64,000 bases of DNA from an uncultured Candidatus Saccharibacteria bacterium (GCA_937936045.1 CALGXC010000004.1:372001-436000); one strand, 5' to 3'. Shown: positions 51,395 through 59,809, numbered from the stretch's first letter. Translations and numbers: made by a program. Notes: generated from the sequence alone by a model not told the origin.

Positions 51395-53284
51395 TTATTT
51401 TTCGTCGACAATTTCGCCTTCGACTGGCTCGTCTTTATCAGACTTTTTGTCGCCAGCTTCGTCAGCTTTTTTATCGTCGGCTGATTGTTGATACATCTTA
51501 GCCCCGATTGGCATAATCGCGTCGTTCAAGGCTTTAATTGCAGCATCCAATTCGTCCTTATCTTCAGAATCTTTGTGCTTTTCAGCCTCTTCGACAGCCT
51601 TTTCAATCGCTTGCTTATCATCGTCAGAAATCTTATCTTTGAATTCGTCCGGCATTTTCTTTGCCTGATAAATAGCGTTTTCAAGCTGATTCTTCGTATC
51701 GACAGTTTCGCGTTTTTTCTTGTCTTCGTCCGCGTGAAGTTCGGCTTCTTTTTGTGCCTTCTCAATATCTTCCTTGCTCATATTGCCAGAGTTTTGGATA
51801 GTGATTGATTGCTCTTTGCCAGTTCCCTTGTCTTTAGCCGTAACGTTAAGAATACCGTTGGCGTCAATATTAAAGGTCACTTCAATTTGAGGTACACCGC
51901 GTGGTGCTGGCGCAATACCATCAAGCACAAAACGACCCAAACTCTTATTGTCATTAGCAAACTCGCGCTCGCCCTGAAGAACGTGAATTTCCACTTGAGG
52001 CTGGTTATCTGCAGCCGTTGAGAAAACCTCACTCTTGCTTGTCGGAATTGTAGTATTTCGGTCAATCAACTTCGTCGACACACCGCCCATCGTCTCAATT
52101 CCAAGAGAAAGCGGAGTCACGTCCAGAAGCAACACATCCTTAACGTCGCCAGCCAAGACACCACCTTGAATTGCAGCACCAACAGCCACAACCTCATCTG
52201 GGTTCACGCCTTGCATCGGATCTTTTCCAAAGAAATTCTTCACACGCTCAACTACAGCTGGCATACGAGTCATTCCGCCAACCATAACTACATTGTTAAT
52301 GTCGGACTTAGAAAGTTTAGCATCCTTCAAAGCCTTTTCTACTGGACCATCCAAGCGATCCAATAAATCCTTAACCAAATCTTCCAACTTAGCGCGACTC
52401 AAGCTCATCTCAAAGTGCTTTGGACCATCAGCATCAGCAGTAATAAATGGAATATTGACTTCATATTCCGTAACCGTTGACAATTCTTTCTTCGCCTTTT
52501 CAGCCTCGTCCTTTAGGCGTTGCATCGCCGCATTGTCTTTACGAAGATCAATTCCTTCCTTCGATTTGAAGTCGTCCAGGAAGTAATTGACAATAGCGTT
52601 GTCGAAATCTTCGCCACCAAGGTGCGTGTCACCATTAGTTGCCTTAACCTCAAACACGCCGTCACCTAGCTCCAGCACCGACACGTCAAACGTACCACCA
52701 CCAAGGTCGAACACCACGATAGTTTCGTCATTCTTACCCTTTTCCAGACCGTACGCCAAAGCTGCAGCTGTTGGTTCGTTGATAATACGCTTAACTTCCA
52801 ATCCAGCAATTTTACCAGCGTCCTTAGTCGCTTGACGTTGTGAATCGTCAAAGTAAGCTGGCACCGTAATCACTGCTTCCGTTACTTTTTCACCCAAGAA
52901 AGCCTCGGCGTCAGCCTTGATTTTACTAAGAATCATTGCTGAAACTTCTTCTGGCGTATATTCCTTATCACCCATTTCGACTGCCACGCCAGTACCTTTT
53001 TTAACAATCTTGTACGGCATGATATCCAAGTCTTTTTGCACTTCCTTGTCATCAAACTTACGACCAATCAAACGCTTAACGCCGTAAATCGTGTTTTTTG
53101 GGTTTGTTACACGCTGACGCTGAGCAACTTGACCGACAAGTCGTTCGCCCTTTTTATTAACCGCAACCACAGATGGCGTAGTGCGATTACCTTCAGCGTT
53201 AGAAATCACCTCTGGCTTTCCAGCCAACATATACGCAAATGCGCTGTTGGTTGTACCGAGGTCAATACCAATAATTTTACCCAT
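51395..53284 (-). CDS. dnaK: Chaperone DnaK (Hsp70)
   Basis: 629 residues with an intact nucleotide-binding domain (GIDLGTTNSAFAYM, the IINEPTAAALAYGL linker-side segment, VFDLGGGTFDVSVLE), the VLLLDVTPLSLGIETMGG linker and substrate domain, and an acidic tail ending EGEIVDEK. AAAGGAGA precedes the ATG. Transcribed from a promoter between two CIRCE elements with a leader of about 78 bases. Confidence 0.98.
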   Translation of the reverse strand: MGKIIGIDLGTTNSAFAYMLAGKPEVISNAEGNRTTPSVVAVNKKGERLVGQVAQRQRVTNPKNTIYGVKRLIGRKFDDKEVQKDLDIMPYKIVKKGTGVAVEMGDKEYTPEEVSAMILSKIKADAEAFLGEKVTEAVITVPAYFDDSQRQATKDAGKIAGLEVKRIINEPTAAALAYGLEKGKNDETIVVFDLGGGTFDVSVLELGDGVFEVKATNGDTHLGGEDFDNAIVNYFLDDFKSKEGIDLRKDNAAMQRLKDEAEKAKKELSTVTEYEVNIPFITADADGPKHFEMSLSRAKLEDLVKDLLDRLDGPVEKALKDAKLSKSDINNVVMVGGMTRMPAVVERVKNFFGKDPMQGVNPDEVVAVGAAIQGGVLAGDVKDVLLLDVTPLSLGIETMGGVSTKLIDRNTTIPTSKSEVFSTAADNQPQVEIHVLQGEREFANDNKSLGRFVLDGIAPAPRGVPQIEVTFNIDANGILNVTAKDKGTGKEQSITIQNSGNMSKEDIEKAQKEAELHADEDKKKRETVDTKNQLENAIYQAKKMPDEFKDKISDDDKQAIEKAVEEAEKHKDSEDKDELDAAIKALNDAIMPIGAKMYQQSADDKKADEAGDKKSDKDEPVEGEIVDEK

Positions 53285-53335
53285 ATGATTCTCCTTTCTG
53301 TTATGATCACATCTGGTCTATATCTTATATCCATT

Positions 53336-53362
53336 CTAGCACTCTTTCGTGGTGAGTGCCAA
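53336..53362 (-). promoter_or_regulatory. CIRCE element near the dnaK transcription start
   Basis: CTAGCACTC-N9-GAGTGCCAA, matching the consensus with one change in each arm. It lies just downstream of the -10 box at 53370-53375, over the expected transcription start. Confidence 0.88.
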
Positions 53363-53369
53363 CTATCTC

Positions 53370-53407
53370 AGTATAAATAATTAGCACTCTCATGTCAAGA
53401 GTGCTAA
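53370..53407 (-). promoter_or_regulatory. dnaK promoter with second CIRCE
   Basis: A perfect CIRCE (TTAGCACTC-N9-GAGTGCTAA) at 53381-53407. The -35 TTGACA is at 53393-53398, inside the nine-base spacer, and the -10 TATACT at 53370-53375, with exactly 17 bases between. Two HrcA sites therefore flank and cover this promoter. Confidence 0.9.
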
Positions 53408-53429
53408 ACATAATTTTTTCTTAATCAAA

Positions 53430-53894
53430 TTATTGACGAGTGACTTTTACCATTGCGTCGCGAATAACTGAGCCGTTCAAAGTATAACCAGCGCGAAGCT
53501 CCTCGGCAATAACTTCCTTGTCGCCATCCGTCGATTCATCAAATTGAACAGCCTGATGAAATTCAGGATTAAATAAAGTTCCGGGTTTGGCGTCAATTTT
53601 CTCCAAACCAATCTCCTTCAACTGCTTGTCAAGCTGCTTGCTCAGACCAGCCACACCCTTAACCCACGCATTATCTTGAAGTTCCTCTGGGACGTTGGCG
53701 ACAGCTCGCCCAATCGTATCAATAACTGGCAATAATTTCATCACCGACTTAGTTTGACCCAACTCATGAGCTGATTGTTTTTCCGCTTCCACGCGCTTAC
53801 GATAATTCTCAAAATCCGCTCGAGTTCGCTGCAAATCCGACGTCAGCTCAGCAACTTCTTTCTCTAAATCTTCAACTTTTTTATTCTTCGTCAT
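53430..53894 (-). CDS. grpE: Nucleotide exchange factor GrpE
   Basis: 154 residues: N-terminal coiled coil (VEDLEKEVAELTSDLQRTRADFENYRKR in part), the SVMKLLPVIDTIGRAV helix and the C-terminal beta domain ending GSVIRDAMVKVTRQ. Somewhat shorter than E. coli GrpE (197). AAAGGAGGAAA precedes the ATG, which overlaps the stop of the small membrane ORF by four bases (ATGA). Confidence 0.95.
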   Translation of the reverse strand: MTKNKKVEDLEKEVAELTSDLQRTRADFENYRKRVEAEKQSAHELGQTKSVMKLLPVIDTIGRAVANVPEELQDNAWVKGVAGLSKQLDKQLKEIGLEKIDAKPGTLFNPEFHQAVQFDESTDGDKEVIAEELRAGYTLNGSVIRDAMVKVTRQ

Positions 53895-54040
53895 TTTTTC
53901 CTCCTTTTAAACGGCCAAAACGGCTCGTCGCCATACGTACAGGGAAAAAGCACTACCATAGCCATGAAAATAATAATCAAAATAATCACTACTAGCCACG
54001 TTGGCAAGCCGCTCAGTAGTCCACCAATCCATTCAGCCAT
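53891..54040 (-). CDS. Small membrane protein between hrcA and grpE
   Basis: A 49-residue ORF. It begins MAEWIGGLLSGLPT, has one membrane helix (WLVVIILIIIFMAMVVLF, about residues 15-32) and a short tail ending FWPFKRRKK. The ATG overlaps the hrcA stop by one base and is preceded by GGAGG; the stop overlaps the grpE start as ATGA. Its own terminal codons AAAAGGAGGAAA double as the grpE ribosome binding site. This tight coupling within a heat-shock operon supports a real gene. Function unknown. Confidence 0.72.
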   Translation of the reverse strand: MAEWIGGLLSGLPTWLVVIILIIIFMAMVVLFPCTYGDEPFWPFKRRKK

Positions 54041-54750
54041 TACAATACCTCCTCTAGCATCGCGCCCGTACGACGCACCAGCTCCATCGTTCGACGATAA
54101 TTTTGTCGCGTCGGACCAATCACACCGATGTAATTATCGCCACCAGACGATGACTTAAATTTACTTATAATCAACGTAGCGCCACTGCTTTTACCGATTG
54201 GATTTTCGCTACCAATAAACACATTTAACGGCTCATCCGGCGCCGCTTCACGTAGCCACGGTTCGATATTGTCAATCAATTTAGCAACCGCCTGAACGTG
54301 ATCGCCGTCACCAAACTCTGGCTGGCTGAACAACTGAGTCATTCCGTTCATATACAAACTCGAACCAAATGACGCAAAACCAAAATTGCCAGTCATTTCC
54401 ACCAAACCATCAACTGCTCGACGAATCGCTTTATCTGAAGTATCAACATTTGAATTGACATGCGCTTCAATCGCCTTCGTACTGCTATCAATACCGCTCG
54501 GCAATTCCGTCATTTGTGCTGCCGTGATTCCATTGACATAAAAACGATATCCCTTGTCCGTCGGAATTCGACCCGCGCTCGTATGGGGTGCCTCAATAAA
54601 TCCCATCTCCTCAAGTTTTGCCATTTCACTGCGAATCGTGGCGCTACTCACGCCAAACAGTTTGGCTAGCGTTACGCTGCCAACTGGCGCCGCAATTTCA
54701 GCGTATTGTTCGATAATCGCGACAAGAATTGCTTGTTGACGTTCGGTCAT
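54040..54750 (-). CDS. hrcA: Heat-inducible transcription repressor HrcA
   Basis: DNA-binding repressor of CIRCE-controlled chaperone genes. The winged helix carries VGSVTLAKLFGVSSATIRSEMAKLE (in part) and the wing region PHTSAGRIPTDKGYRFYV, both classical. At 236 residues it is shorter than the usual 340; part of the dimerisation/GAF-like region is missing. I chose ATG 54750 because TATAAT (54757-54762) is six bases upstream (leaderless); a longer reading would cross the promoter. Confidence 0.94.
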   Translation of the reverse strand: MTERQQAILVAIIEQYAEIAAPVGSVTLAKLFGVSSATIRSEMAKLEEMGFIEAPHTSAGRIPTDKGYRFYVNGITAAQMTELPSGIDSSTKAIEAHVNSNVDTSDKAIRRAVDGLVEMTGNFGFASFGSSLYMNGMTQLFSQPEFGDGDHVQAVAKLIDNIEPWLREAAPDEPLNVFIGSENPIGKSSGATLIISKFKSSSGGDNYIGVIGPTRQNYRRTMELVRRTGAMLEEVL

Positions 54751-54756
54751 AGTCCA

Positions 54757-54797
54757 ATTATATCGCAAATCTAGCACTCATACAAGCAGAGTGCCAA
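54757..54797 (-). promoter_or_regulatory. hrcA promoter with CIRCE operator
   Basis: CIRCE CTAGCACTC-N9-GAGTGCCAA at 54771-54797. -10 TATAAT at 54757-54762, and -35 TTGTAT (54780-54785) in the operator spacer with 17 bases between. HrcA should therefore repress its own operon (hrcA, small ORF, grpE). Confidence 0.88.
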
Positions 54798-54800
54798 GCC

Positions 54801-56168
54801 TTATCGTCTTTCCGTAAAGTAGCGCGCTGCATCTGAAGAGAACAACATCATGATCATAATATGCACGCCAATTGAGATCAAAAGCAACATAATTGACGCA
54901 TTAATTCGCCCAATTGTCACGGATAAAGATTCGGTAACAATGGCTAATGTCGCCACAGAAAGTAGTGAGATTCGCGCTCGGCTACTTCCTCGAAGCAGCA
55001 GCCCAACTAGCACGATTTCCGCCACGACCAACAGCACATTAAAGCCAGCCATCATCGACAACATGGTATTCGCAGCATTTATATTAATTCCATCAATATT
55101 CGCAACCTGCACCAAAGTCGTCGGCCAGCTAGAAAAGTCCACCAGCATTTGCCCGATTGTGAATAACGACGCCAGAATCATCAATCCGCCGCCAATTAAA
55201 ATCTGCGGCGGTCGGCGGCCCCAAAGCTCTTCTAATAAAGTTTCGTGATTTCGCGGATGACGATCATAAATTGTGCCGTCCATAATCACCCCAAGCCGCG
55301 TTGAAGCCGTGACATTATCGTCAGTCTTTATCCGACCGACTTCCAAAATCGGCAAATCGCCATCAGTGCGGATAGAGTCTCCGAAACCGTTGCGCGAATG
55401 ATAGCCCGTTGAAAAATCCTTTAATATCGTCACTCTAACATTTTTATTGTTACTTTTAACCGACTCAATGATATAATCTCGTTCAATATCAATATTCTCG
55501 TCAATTTTATGCGTGAACTGAAAAGTAAACAAAGAAAAGCCAACACTTTTATCGTACGTACCAGCCGCCAACCAATCAACTCGATGACCGCCAGGAAGAA
55601 GCCAGCCAGTTGGGCAGCGCCAAAACCTAACATGATGACGACGCCTTGGATTACCGTCAACTTCCTGCTGATAGGCAAAGTCCTGCCGTCTACCAAACAA
55701 AAACGCTGGCGACACCGGTGCATTTGGATAACTACGACCACTAAGCACCGTAAGCACCATTTTCCAAGCTGATCTCGGAGTTATGTCATCCGCCAGAACC
55801 CAGCCAGCCTCAGTCATTGCTTTGTGGAGCTTTTCTTCCGAGCCGCGCACACTCAAATTGACGGGGTCGCTTAATACTCCGTCCGCCGTTCGCGTCCTGC
55901 CGATAAAATAGTTCGGCACGTACATATTACTCAAAATTCGATGAAGCCTAGGCAGCGCCAAATATGCCACAATTATCCACACAACAAAGAACAAGCCAAC
56001 CAGCCACCAGCCGCCCGTCGCCCAACCTTCTCTAAGTACCAACCACGCCAACCAAAACGACGCCAAACCTGCAAAGATAAAAAAGGATTGGTCTAACAAT
56101 GTAGTCAAGGTCTTCGAAGAACGATCTTGCCTGGCTGCTATTTTTTTTGGAGTTTTTACCGAACTCAT
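54801..56168 (-). CDS. Membrane protein with LssY-type C-terminal domain
   Basis: 455 residues: two N-terminal membrane helices (about 28-70), a central LssY_C-like domain with TEAGWVLADDITPRSAWKMV, PVSPAFLFGRRQDFAYQQEV and RRRHHVRFWRCP, and several further membrane helices from about 325. LssY_C proteins accompany secretion or PAP2-lipid phosphatase genes; the role is not known. TATAAT (56175-56180) is six bases before the ATG, placed inside the end of gmk, giving it an independent leaderless start. Confidence 0.78.
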   Translation of the reverse strand: MSSVKTPKKIAARQDRSSKTLTTLLDQSFFIFAGLASFWLAWLVLREGWATGGWWLVGLFFVVWIIVAYLALPRLHRILSNMYVPNYFIGRTRTADGVLSDPVNLSVRGSEEKLHKAMTEAGWVLADDITPRSAWKMVLTVLSGRSYPNAPVSPAFLFGRRQDFAYQQEVDGNPRRRHHVRFWRCPTGWLLPGGHRVDWLAAGTYDKSVGFSLFTFQFTHKIDENIDIERDYIIESVKSNNKNVRVTILKDFSTGYHSRNGFGDSIRTDGDLPILEVGRIKTDDNVTASTRLGVIMDGTIYDRHPRNHETLLEELWGRRPPQILIGGGLMILASLFTIGQMLVDFSSWPTTLVQVANIDGININAANTMLSMMAGFNVLLVVAEIVLVGLLLRGSSRARISLLSVATLAIVTESLSVTIGRINASIMLLLISIGVHIMIMMLFSSDAARYFTERR

Positions 56169-56875
56169 AGATTAATTATATCATTGAGAAGATTTCGAGC
56201 TACCAAACGCGCCTCGTCATCCTGACGCTTAAACACGTCGCCGCGCAAAATAATTTCCTCGGTCACTCGAATTGCTCGCTCCAAATCGTCATTAATAATC
56301 ACGTGATAATACGGAACTTCAAGCGCGTAAGCCAACTCTTTTATCGCCGAGGCATGACGCTTCGGCCACTCCGCTTGAAAATCTTCTTCAGTTGCGTAAC
56401 GCTTTTTTAATCGCTCAATCCAAGTTTGACTATTTGGCGGCACAATGAAAATCGCAATGCTATCTGGCGCCAGTCGCTCATATTCTTCCACACCCTGAAC
56501 GTCAATGTCGGTGATTGCCACGCGGTTCTGATCATGCGCTAATTTTAACTCAGCCACCGACGTTCCATAAACTGTACCGTGAACAAACTTCGCCTCAATA
56601 AATTCATTATTTTGTAGCATATTTTCGGCAGTTTGCGAATCAATAAAATGATAGTCAACTCCATCTTGCTCGGCACATCCGTTATTTGTGCGTGGCGCTC
56701 GCGTAGTATGAGAAACGATATCGCGAAACTCTGGAGACTTCAGTAATTGTTTTTTTATCGTGTCTTTGCCCGCACCAGAAATTCCCGCAAGTAGCGCAAT
56801 TTTCGTACTTTTAACCAACTCAATTGTCGACTCAGTTGGCTGATAATTTGTAATAAGATCTTCAATACTTGGCAT
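56165..56875 (-). CDS. gmk: Guanylate kinase
   Basis: Phosphorylates GMP to GDP. P-loop GISGAGKDT (about 33-41), the GMP-binding VSHTTRAPRTNNGCAEQDGV stretch, FIEAKFVHGTVYGTS and the VAITDIDVQGVEEY Walker B. Length 236, longer than the usual 205 because of an N-terminal extension of about 25 residues. It overlaps the next gene by four bases. Confidence 0.93.
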   Translation of the reverse strand: MPSIEDLITNYQPTESTIELVKSTKIALLAGISGAGKDTIKKQLLKSPEFRDIVSHTTRAPRTNNGCAEQDGVDYHFIDSQTAENMLQNNEFIEAKFVHGTVYGTSVAELKLAHDQNRVAITDIDVQGVEEYERLAPDSIAIFIVPPNSQTWIERLKKRYATEEDFQAEWPKRHASAIKELAYALEVPYYHVIINDDLERAIRVTEEIILRGDVFKRQDDEARLVARNLLNDIINL

Positions 56876-56884
56876 AATATTTAC

Positions 56885-57343
56885 CTATAATAACTCATCA
56901 AGTACAGATTGCCAATTGGGAAATTCAGAGCTTCCAAAACGAATAAGCCGACCAGAAAACTCGCCCGCACCATTCGCCGTCCGATCGTCAATCAAAATAT
57001 CGCCTCGACTCAAATTCTTTGCTGACGAAAAAATAACCTTACGGAAGAAAACGTTATCCGAACCTTCGCCGCCAAAATACTTTTTCACCCACGCCAATTT
57101 ATCACCCAAAGCCGTCGGATTTTCCCACGGAGAAGAAGATAAAATATATAAATCATATTTGTCTTTCAGGGCGTAAACCGCCTCGATAGCTCCAGGCACT
57201 GGATCCATCAAAGAAAAAATTCCTGGAATATTATCGTGCTGACCATCAAACTCATCAATCAACTCAGGCGATATCTTCGTTAAAGCAGATTTGAAATCCG
57301 CCAAAACACCATCCATATCAATATAAACAATAGGTTTTTTCAT
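56885..57343 (-). CDS. HAD-family 5'(3')-deoxyribonucleotidase
   Basis: 152 residues with the HAD motif DMDGVLADF (Asp9 and Asp11), the SSSPWENPTALGDK motif II region, the KVIFSSAK lysine and DILIDDRTANGAGEF as motif IV. This layout matches the 5'-nucleotidase NT5C family, which dephosphorylates deoxynucleotides. It lies two bases after the lepA C-terminal half. Confidence 0.85.
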   Translation of the reverse strand: MKKPIVYIDMDGVLADFKSALTKISPELIDEFDGQHDNIPGIFSLMDPVPGAIEAVYALKDKYDLYILSSSPWENPTALGDKLAWVKKYFGGEGSDNVFFRKVIFSSAKNLSRGDILIDDRTANGAGEFSGRLIRFGSSEFPNWQSVLDELL

Positions 57344-57345
57344 AG

Positions 57346-58308
57346 TTAATCCCTTTTTAGCATCACCATAAATGCTTCGCTTGGTATGTCGACTTTACCA
57401 AAGCGTTTCATTCGTTTTTTACCACGCGCTTGCTTGGCGAGAAGCTTCTTTTTACGACTGACATCGCCGCCGTAAAGATAGCCCGTAACATCTTTTCGAT
57501 AAGCGCCGATATTTTCCCTGGCAATAAATTTACCGCCAATTGCCGCTTGCAATGAAACCTCAAAACTCTGACGCGGCACGACTTCCTTCAATTTCTTAAC
57601 AATCTCACGCCCCAAATGCTGCGATTCCGACCGATGACACATCACGCTCAGCGAATCAACCATTTCGCCCGCCACATAAAAATCGACGCGCACCAAATCT
57701 TCCACTTGATAATCTGCCAACTCATAATTAAACGAACCGTAGCCGCTGGTAATCGACTTCAATTGGTCATAAAAATCCGTCAACAAATTCGCGAGTGGCG
57801 CCGCAAATGAAATCAGCGCCCGCTCGTCAATATAACTCAGGTTTTTCTGGCGACCACGCTTACTCACAATCAGCTGAATCACCGCACCAATATAATCCTG
57901 CGGCACAACAATTTCACCATCAATCCACGGCTCACGAATCTCTTTTATCTGCGCTGGGTCGGGCAATTCACTGGCGGATTTAATATCCAACTCCTCACCA
58001 TTCGTCAGACTAACTTGATAATCAGTACTTGGATTGGTCACAATTAAATCCAAATTATATTCACGCTCTAGTCGCTCGCGAATAATATCCATATGTAGCA
58101 GACCCAAAAATCCAATTCGCACACCATAGCCCAAAACCGGCGAATTCTCCGGCTCGAATTGCAGCGCCGAATCGCTCAGGCTCAACTTTTCAATTGCCTC
58201 TTTCAGGTCGTTATAGTCTTCATTGGACACCGGGAAAAACCCCGCATAAACGAAGGGCTTGACTTCTTTATAGCCTGGAAGTGGCTGGACGGTAATTTTT
58301 TTGGTCAT
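57346..58308 (-). CDS. lepA: Elongation factor 4 (LepA), C-terminal half
   Basis: 320 residues corresponding to LepA domains III to CTD. It starts MTKKITVQPLPGYKEVKPFV, which aligns with the segment right after domain II of a normal LepA, and continues through FLGLLHMDIIRERLEREYNL and the CTD motifs to MLKRD. It has its own start, TATAAT eleven bases upstream, and in-frame stops before the ATG, so it is expressed separately from the N-terminal half 1.77 kb away. All expected domains are intact. Confidence 0.9.
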   Translation of the reverse strand: MTKKITVQPLPGYKEVKPFVYAGFFPVSNEDYNDLKEAIEKLSLSDSALQFEPENSPVLGYGVRIGFLGLLHMDIIRERLEREYNLDLIVTNPSTDYQVSLTNGEELDIKSASELPDPAQIKEIREPWIDGEIVVPQDYIGAVIQLIVSKRGRQKNLSYIDERALISFAAPLANLLTDFYDQLKSITSGYGSFNYELADYQVEDLVRVDFYVAGEMVDSLSVMCHRSESQHLGREIVKKLKEVVPRQSFEVSLQAAIGGKFIARENIGAYRKDVTGYLYGGDVSRKKKLLAKQARGKKRMKRFGKVDIPSEAFMVMLKRD

Positions 58309-58418
58309 AACTATGTATTATTATATCAGCTCAGCGTTCTTGTATAAACGCATAGTAAATCGCTCCTTGCATGCCTACTTATTCTCAGCAAATTATTCCT
58401 TACACACTGAGGTCTAAC

Positions 58419-58889
58419 CTATAACTGCTCAAAAATCTTATGAGCTTGATTCTTGCCAATAACCTGAACCAGTTCAGCGTAACTCATCCACCGACCGCGT
58501 TTAGCTTTGTCGCGACGATAATCCTTCTCGTCAGTAATATCGCCCTTAACTATTGCATCAACATTACGCCAAGCGACCCAAGGTATGTCATCGCTCAAAA
58601 AGCTATAATCTAGATGAACATAATTTTCGTTGATCAGTTTATAGTCTGACGATGAAAATCCGCGCGCATACAACTCGCGGAGAATAGCGTCTGCTAGCTC
58701 GGCAAAACTGTCAACCGTAACACACAAAAAGTCATCGTATTCCTCACCGATTTCGTATGATCGTCCATTCATAAAAATACTACACGAATCATCGTCAACA
58801 ATTTTCTCATCCAACCACACACGGCGGTCGCGTGTTACTGGAATTACACGACATCTAATCTTCTCTGTAAAGTTTTTGAAATTGCTCAT
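58419..58889 (-). CDS. Hypothetical protein
   Basis: 156 residues, soluble, no motif recognised. Notable segments are YDDFLCVTVDSFAELADAIL and DIPWVAWRNVDAIVKGDI. The ATG at 58889 is preferred over a TTG 24 bases upstream. It is one of three genes between the lepA halves. No promoter or ribosome binding site stands out. Confidence 0.55.
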   Translation of the reverse strand: MSNFKNFTEKIRCRVIPVTRDRRVWLDEKIVDDDSCSIFMNGRSYEIGEEYDDFLCVTVDSFAELADAILRELYARGFSSSDYKLINENYVHLDYSFLSDDIPWVAWRNVDAIVKGDITDEKDYRRDKAKRGRWMSYAELVQVIGKNQAHKIFEQL

Positions 58890-58963
58890 AATTGCCAACA
58901 ACAGATATATCAATACCTATTTCGTGCATTTTATTACATCTGCGCTTTTCAATACAGTATATA

Positions 58964-59278
58964 CTATTTCCACTGTCGCGTCTGGTTGATCTTGTGCTTC
59001 TCAAAATACACTTCCGCCAAATTGACGTCAAACCGATTTGCCAATTCCATCAAATAGTTCAGCACGTCCGCAAACTCCTCGCGCAGATTGTCGTGGTTAT
59101 CAGGTCTTTTTTCTCCCTTAAATCCTGTCTCTTTGCGAATCGCCTTCGCCAGCTCGCCAACTTCCTCGGCTAACAATAAGAATACTTCAGTGACAGAATT
59201 TTTATCCCAACCTTTCTCCTTACAAGTTTGATCGAGGTGTTTTTGTAATTCAGTTAAGCTTATTGTTTGTGGATTCAT
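58964..59278 (-). CDS. MazG-like nucleotide pyrophosphohydrolase
   Basis: 104 residues, the size of a single-domain MazG/dUTPase-like all-alpha NTP pyrophosphatase. The metal-binding EExxE is in LLLAEEVGELAKAIRK (Glu38, Glu39, Glu42) and the second acidic cluster in REEFADVLNYLME (Glu67, Glu68, Asp71). A house-cleaning role is likely. AGAAGGAAAAACC precedes the ATG. The first about 30 bases of this gene are repeated at 60028-60084. Confidence 0.85.
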   Translation of the reverse strand: MNPQTISLTELQKHLDQTCKEKGWDKNSVTEVFLLLAEEVGELAKAIRKETGFKGEKRPDNHDNLREEFADVLNYLMELANRFDVNLAEVYFEKHKINQTRQWK

Positions 59279-59305
59279 GGTTTTTCCTTCTTTAATCTTA
59301 ATTAA
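59247..59305. repeat. Direct repeat, copy 1 (start of mazG-like gene)
   Basis: 59 bases that cover the ribosome binding site, start codon and first ten codons of the mazG-like gene. Copy 2 is at 60028-60084 with about five changes and a two-base gap. In copy 2 the ATG has become ACG, so this copy is the working one. Confidence 0.85.
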
Positions 59306-59451
59306 CTTACGCTTGATGGAATATAAACATAGCAGGAAGCAAGAATCTGCTCGCTATCCAATCCTATTTTTAATTACTATTATACTCTGATTTATCAAAC
59401 AATATATCACTTTGGTTAAATATTTTTTCCTGTGATAGTCCAAAATCTCTA

Positions 59452-59478
59452 CCAGCAACTTTTTTATGAAGTTGCTGG
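59452..59478. terminator. Hairpin after the SemiSWEET gene
   Basis: CCAGCAACTT-TTTTATG-AAGTTGCTGG, a perfect 10-bp stem 18 bases beyond the SemiSWEET stop. The T-rich run (TTTTGTTTAT) is on the plus-strand side, so it may end plus-strand transcripts better than the gene's own. Confidence 0.5.
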
Positions 59479-59495
59479 TTTTGTTTATATAACTT

Positions 59496-59759
59496 TTATA
59501 AAGAAGTAATAAAAGTTAAACCGCCTAATATCACTCCCGCTGCATTGGGAATGATGAGGATCCAGTCTTTTTTAGGTTCTTTTGTCCAACCATAGATTAC
59601 CCAAATTAAACAAGAAACTGCTGCGAATAGTGGTTGGAATGGTTGAGCTTTTTCTCCTTGTAGGTTAGCGATAATTTGTGGAATATATGCAATAAAGACA
59701 AGGATCCCAATAAAAGCTCCAATAGATCCGACAAAGCGATTAATTTTTTGTTTAGACAT
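59496..59759 (-). CDS. SemiSWEET-type sugar transporter (PQ-loop)
   Basis: 87 residues with three membrane helices. The PQ-loop motif is in VFIAYIPQIIANLQG (Pro27-Gln28), and WVIYGWTKEPKKDW and PNAAGVILGGLTF form the second and third helices. SemiSWEETs work as homodimers for sugar uptake or efflux. GAGG lies before the ATG at 59759. It looks like proteins of Lactobacillales more than the neighbouring genes do (impression, not a search). Confidence 0.85.
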   Translation of the reverse strand: MSKQKINRFVGSIGAFIGILVFIAYIPQIIANLQGEKAQPFQPLFAAVSCLIWVIYGWTKEPKKDWILIIPNAAGVILGGLTFITSL

Positions 59760-59764
59760 ATAAT

Positions 59765-59809
59765 ACCTCATGAGGTTTTATTATATTATAAAGGAAAAGA
59801 TGCTGTCAA
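59765..59809 (-). promoter_or_regulatory. SemiSWEET promoter
   Basis: -35 TTGACA (59804-59809), 18-base spacer, -10 TATAAT (59780-59785), then a leader with a perfect palindrome ACCTCATGAGGT (59765-59776) that also contains the ribosome binding site. The palindrome could be an operator or an RNA hairpin. Confidence 0.6.

Noticed and set aside
51485..53284. Several antisense frames across dnaK
   Set aside because: All are opposite to DnaK, lack start signals and show no domain features.
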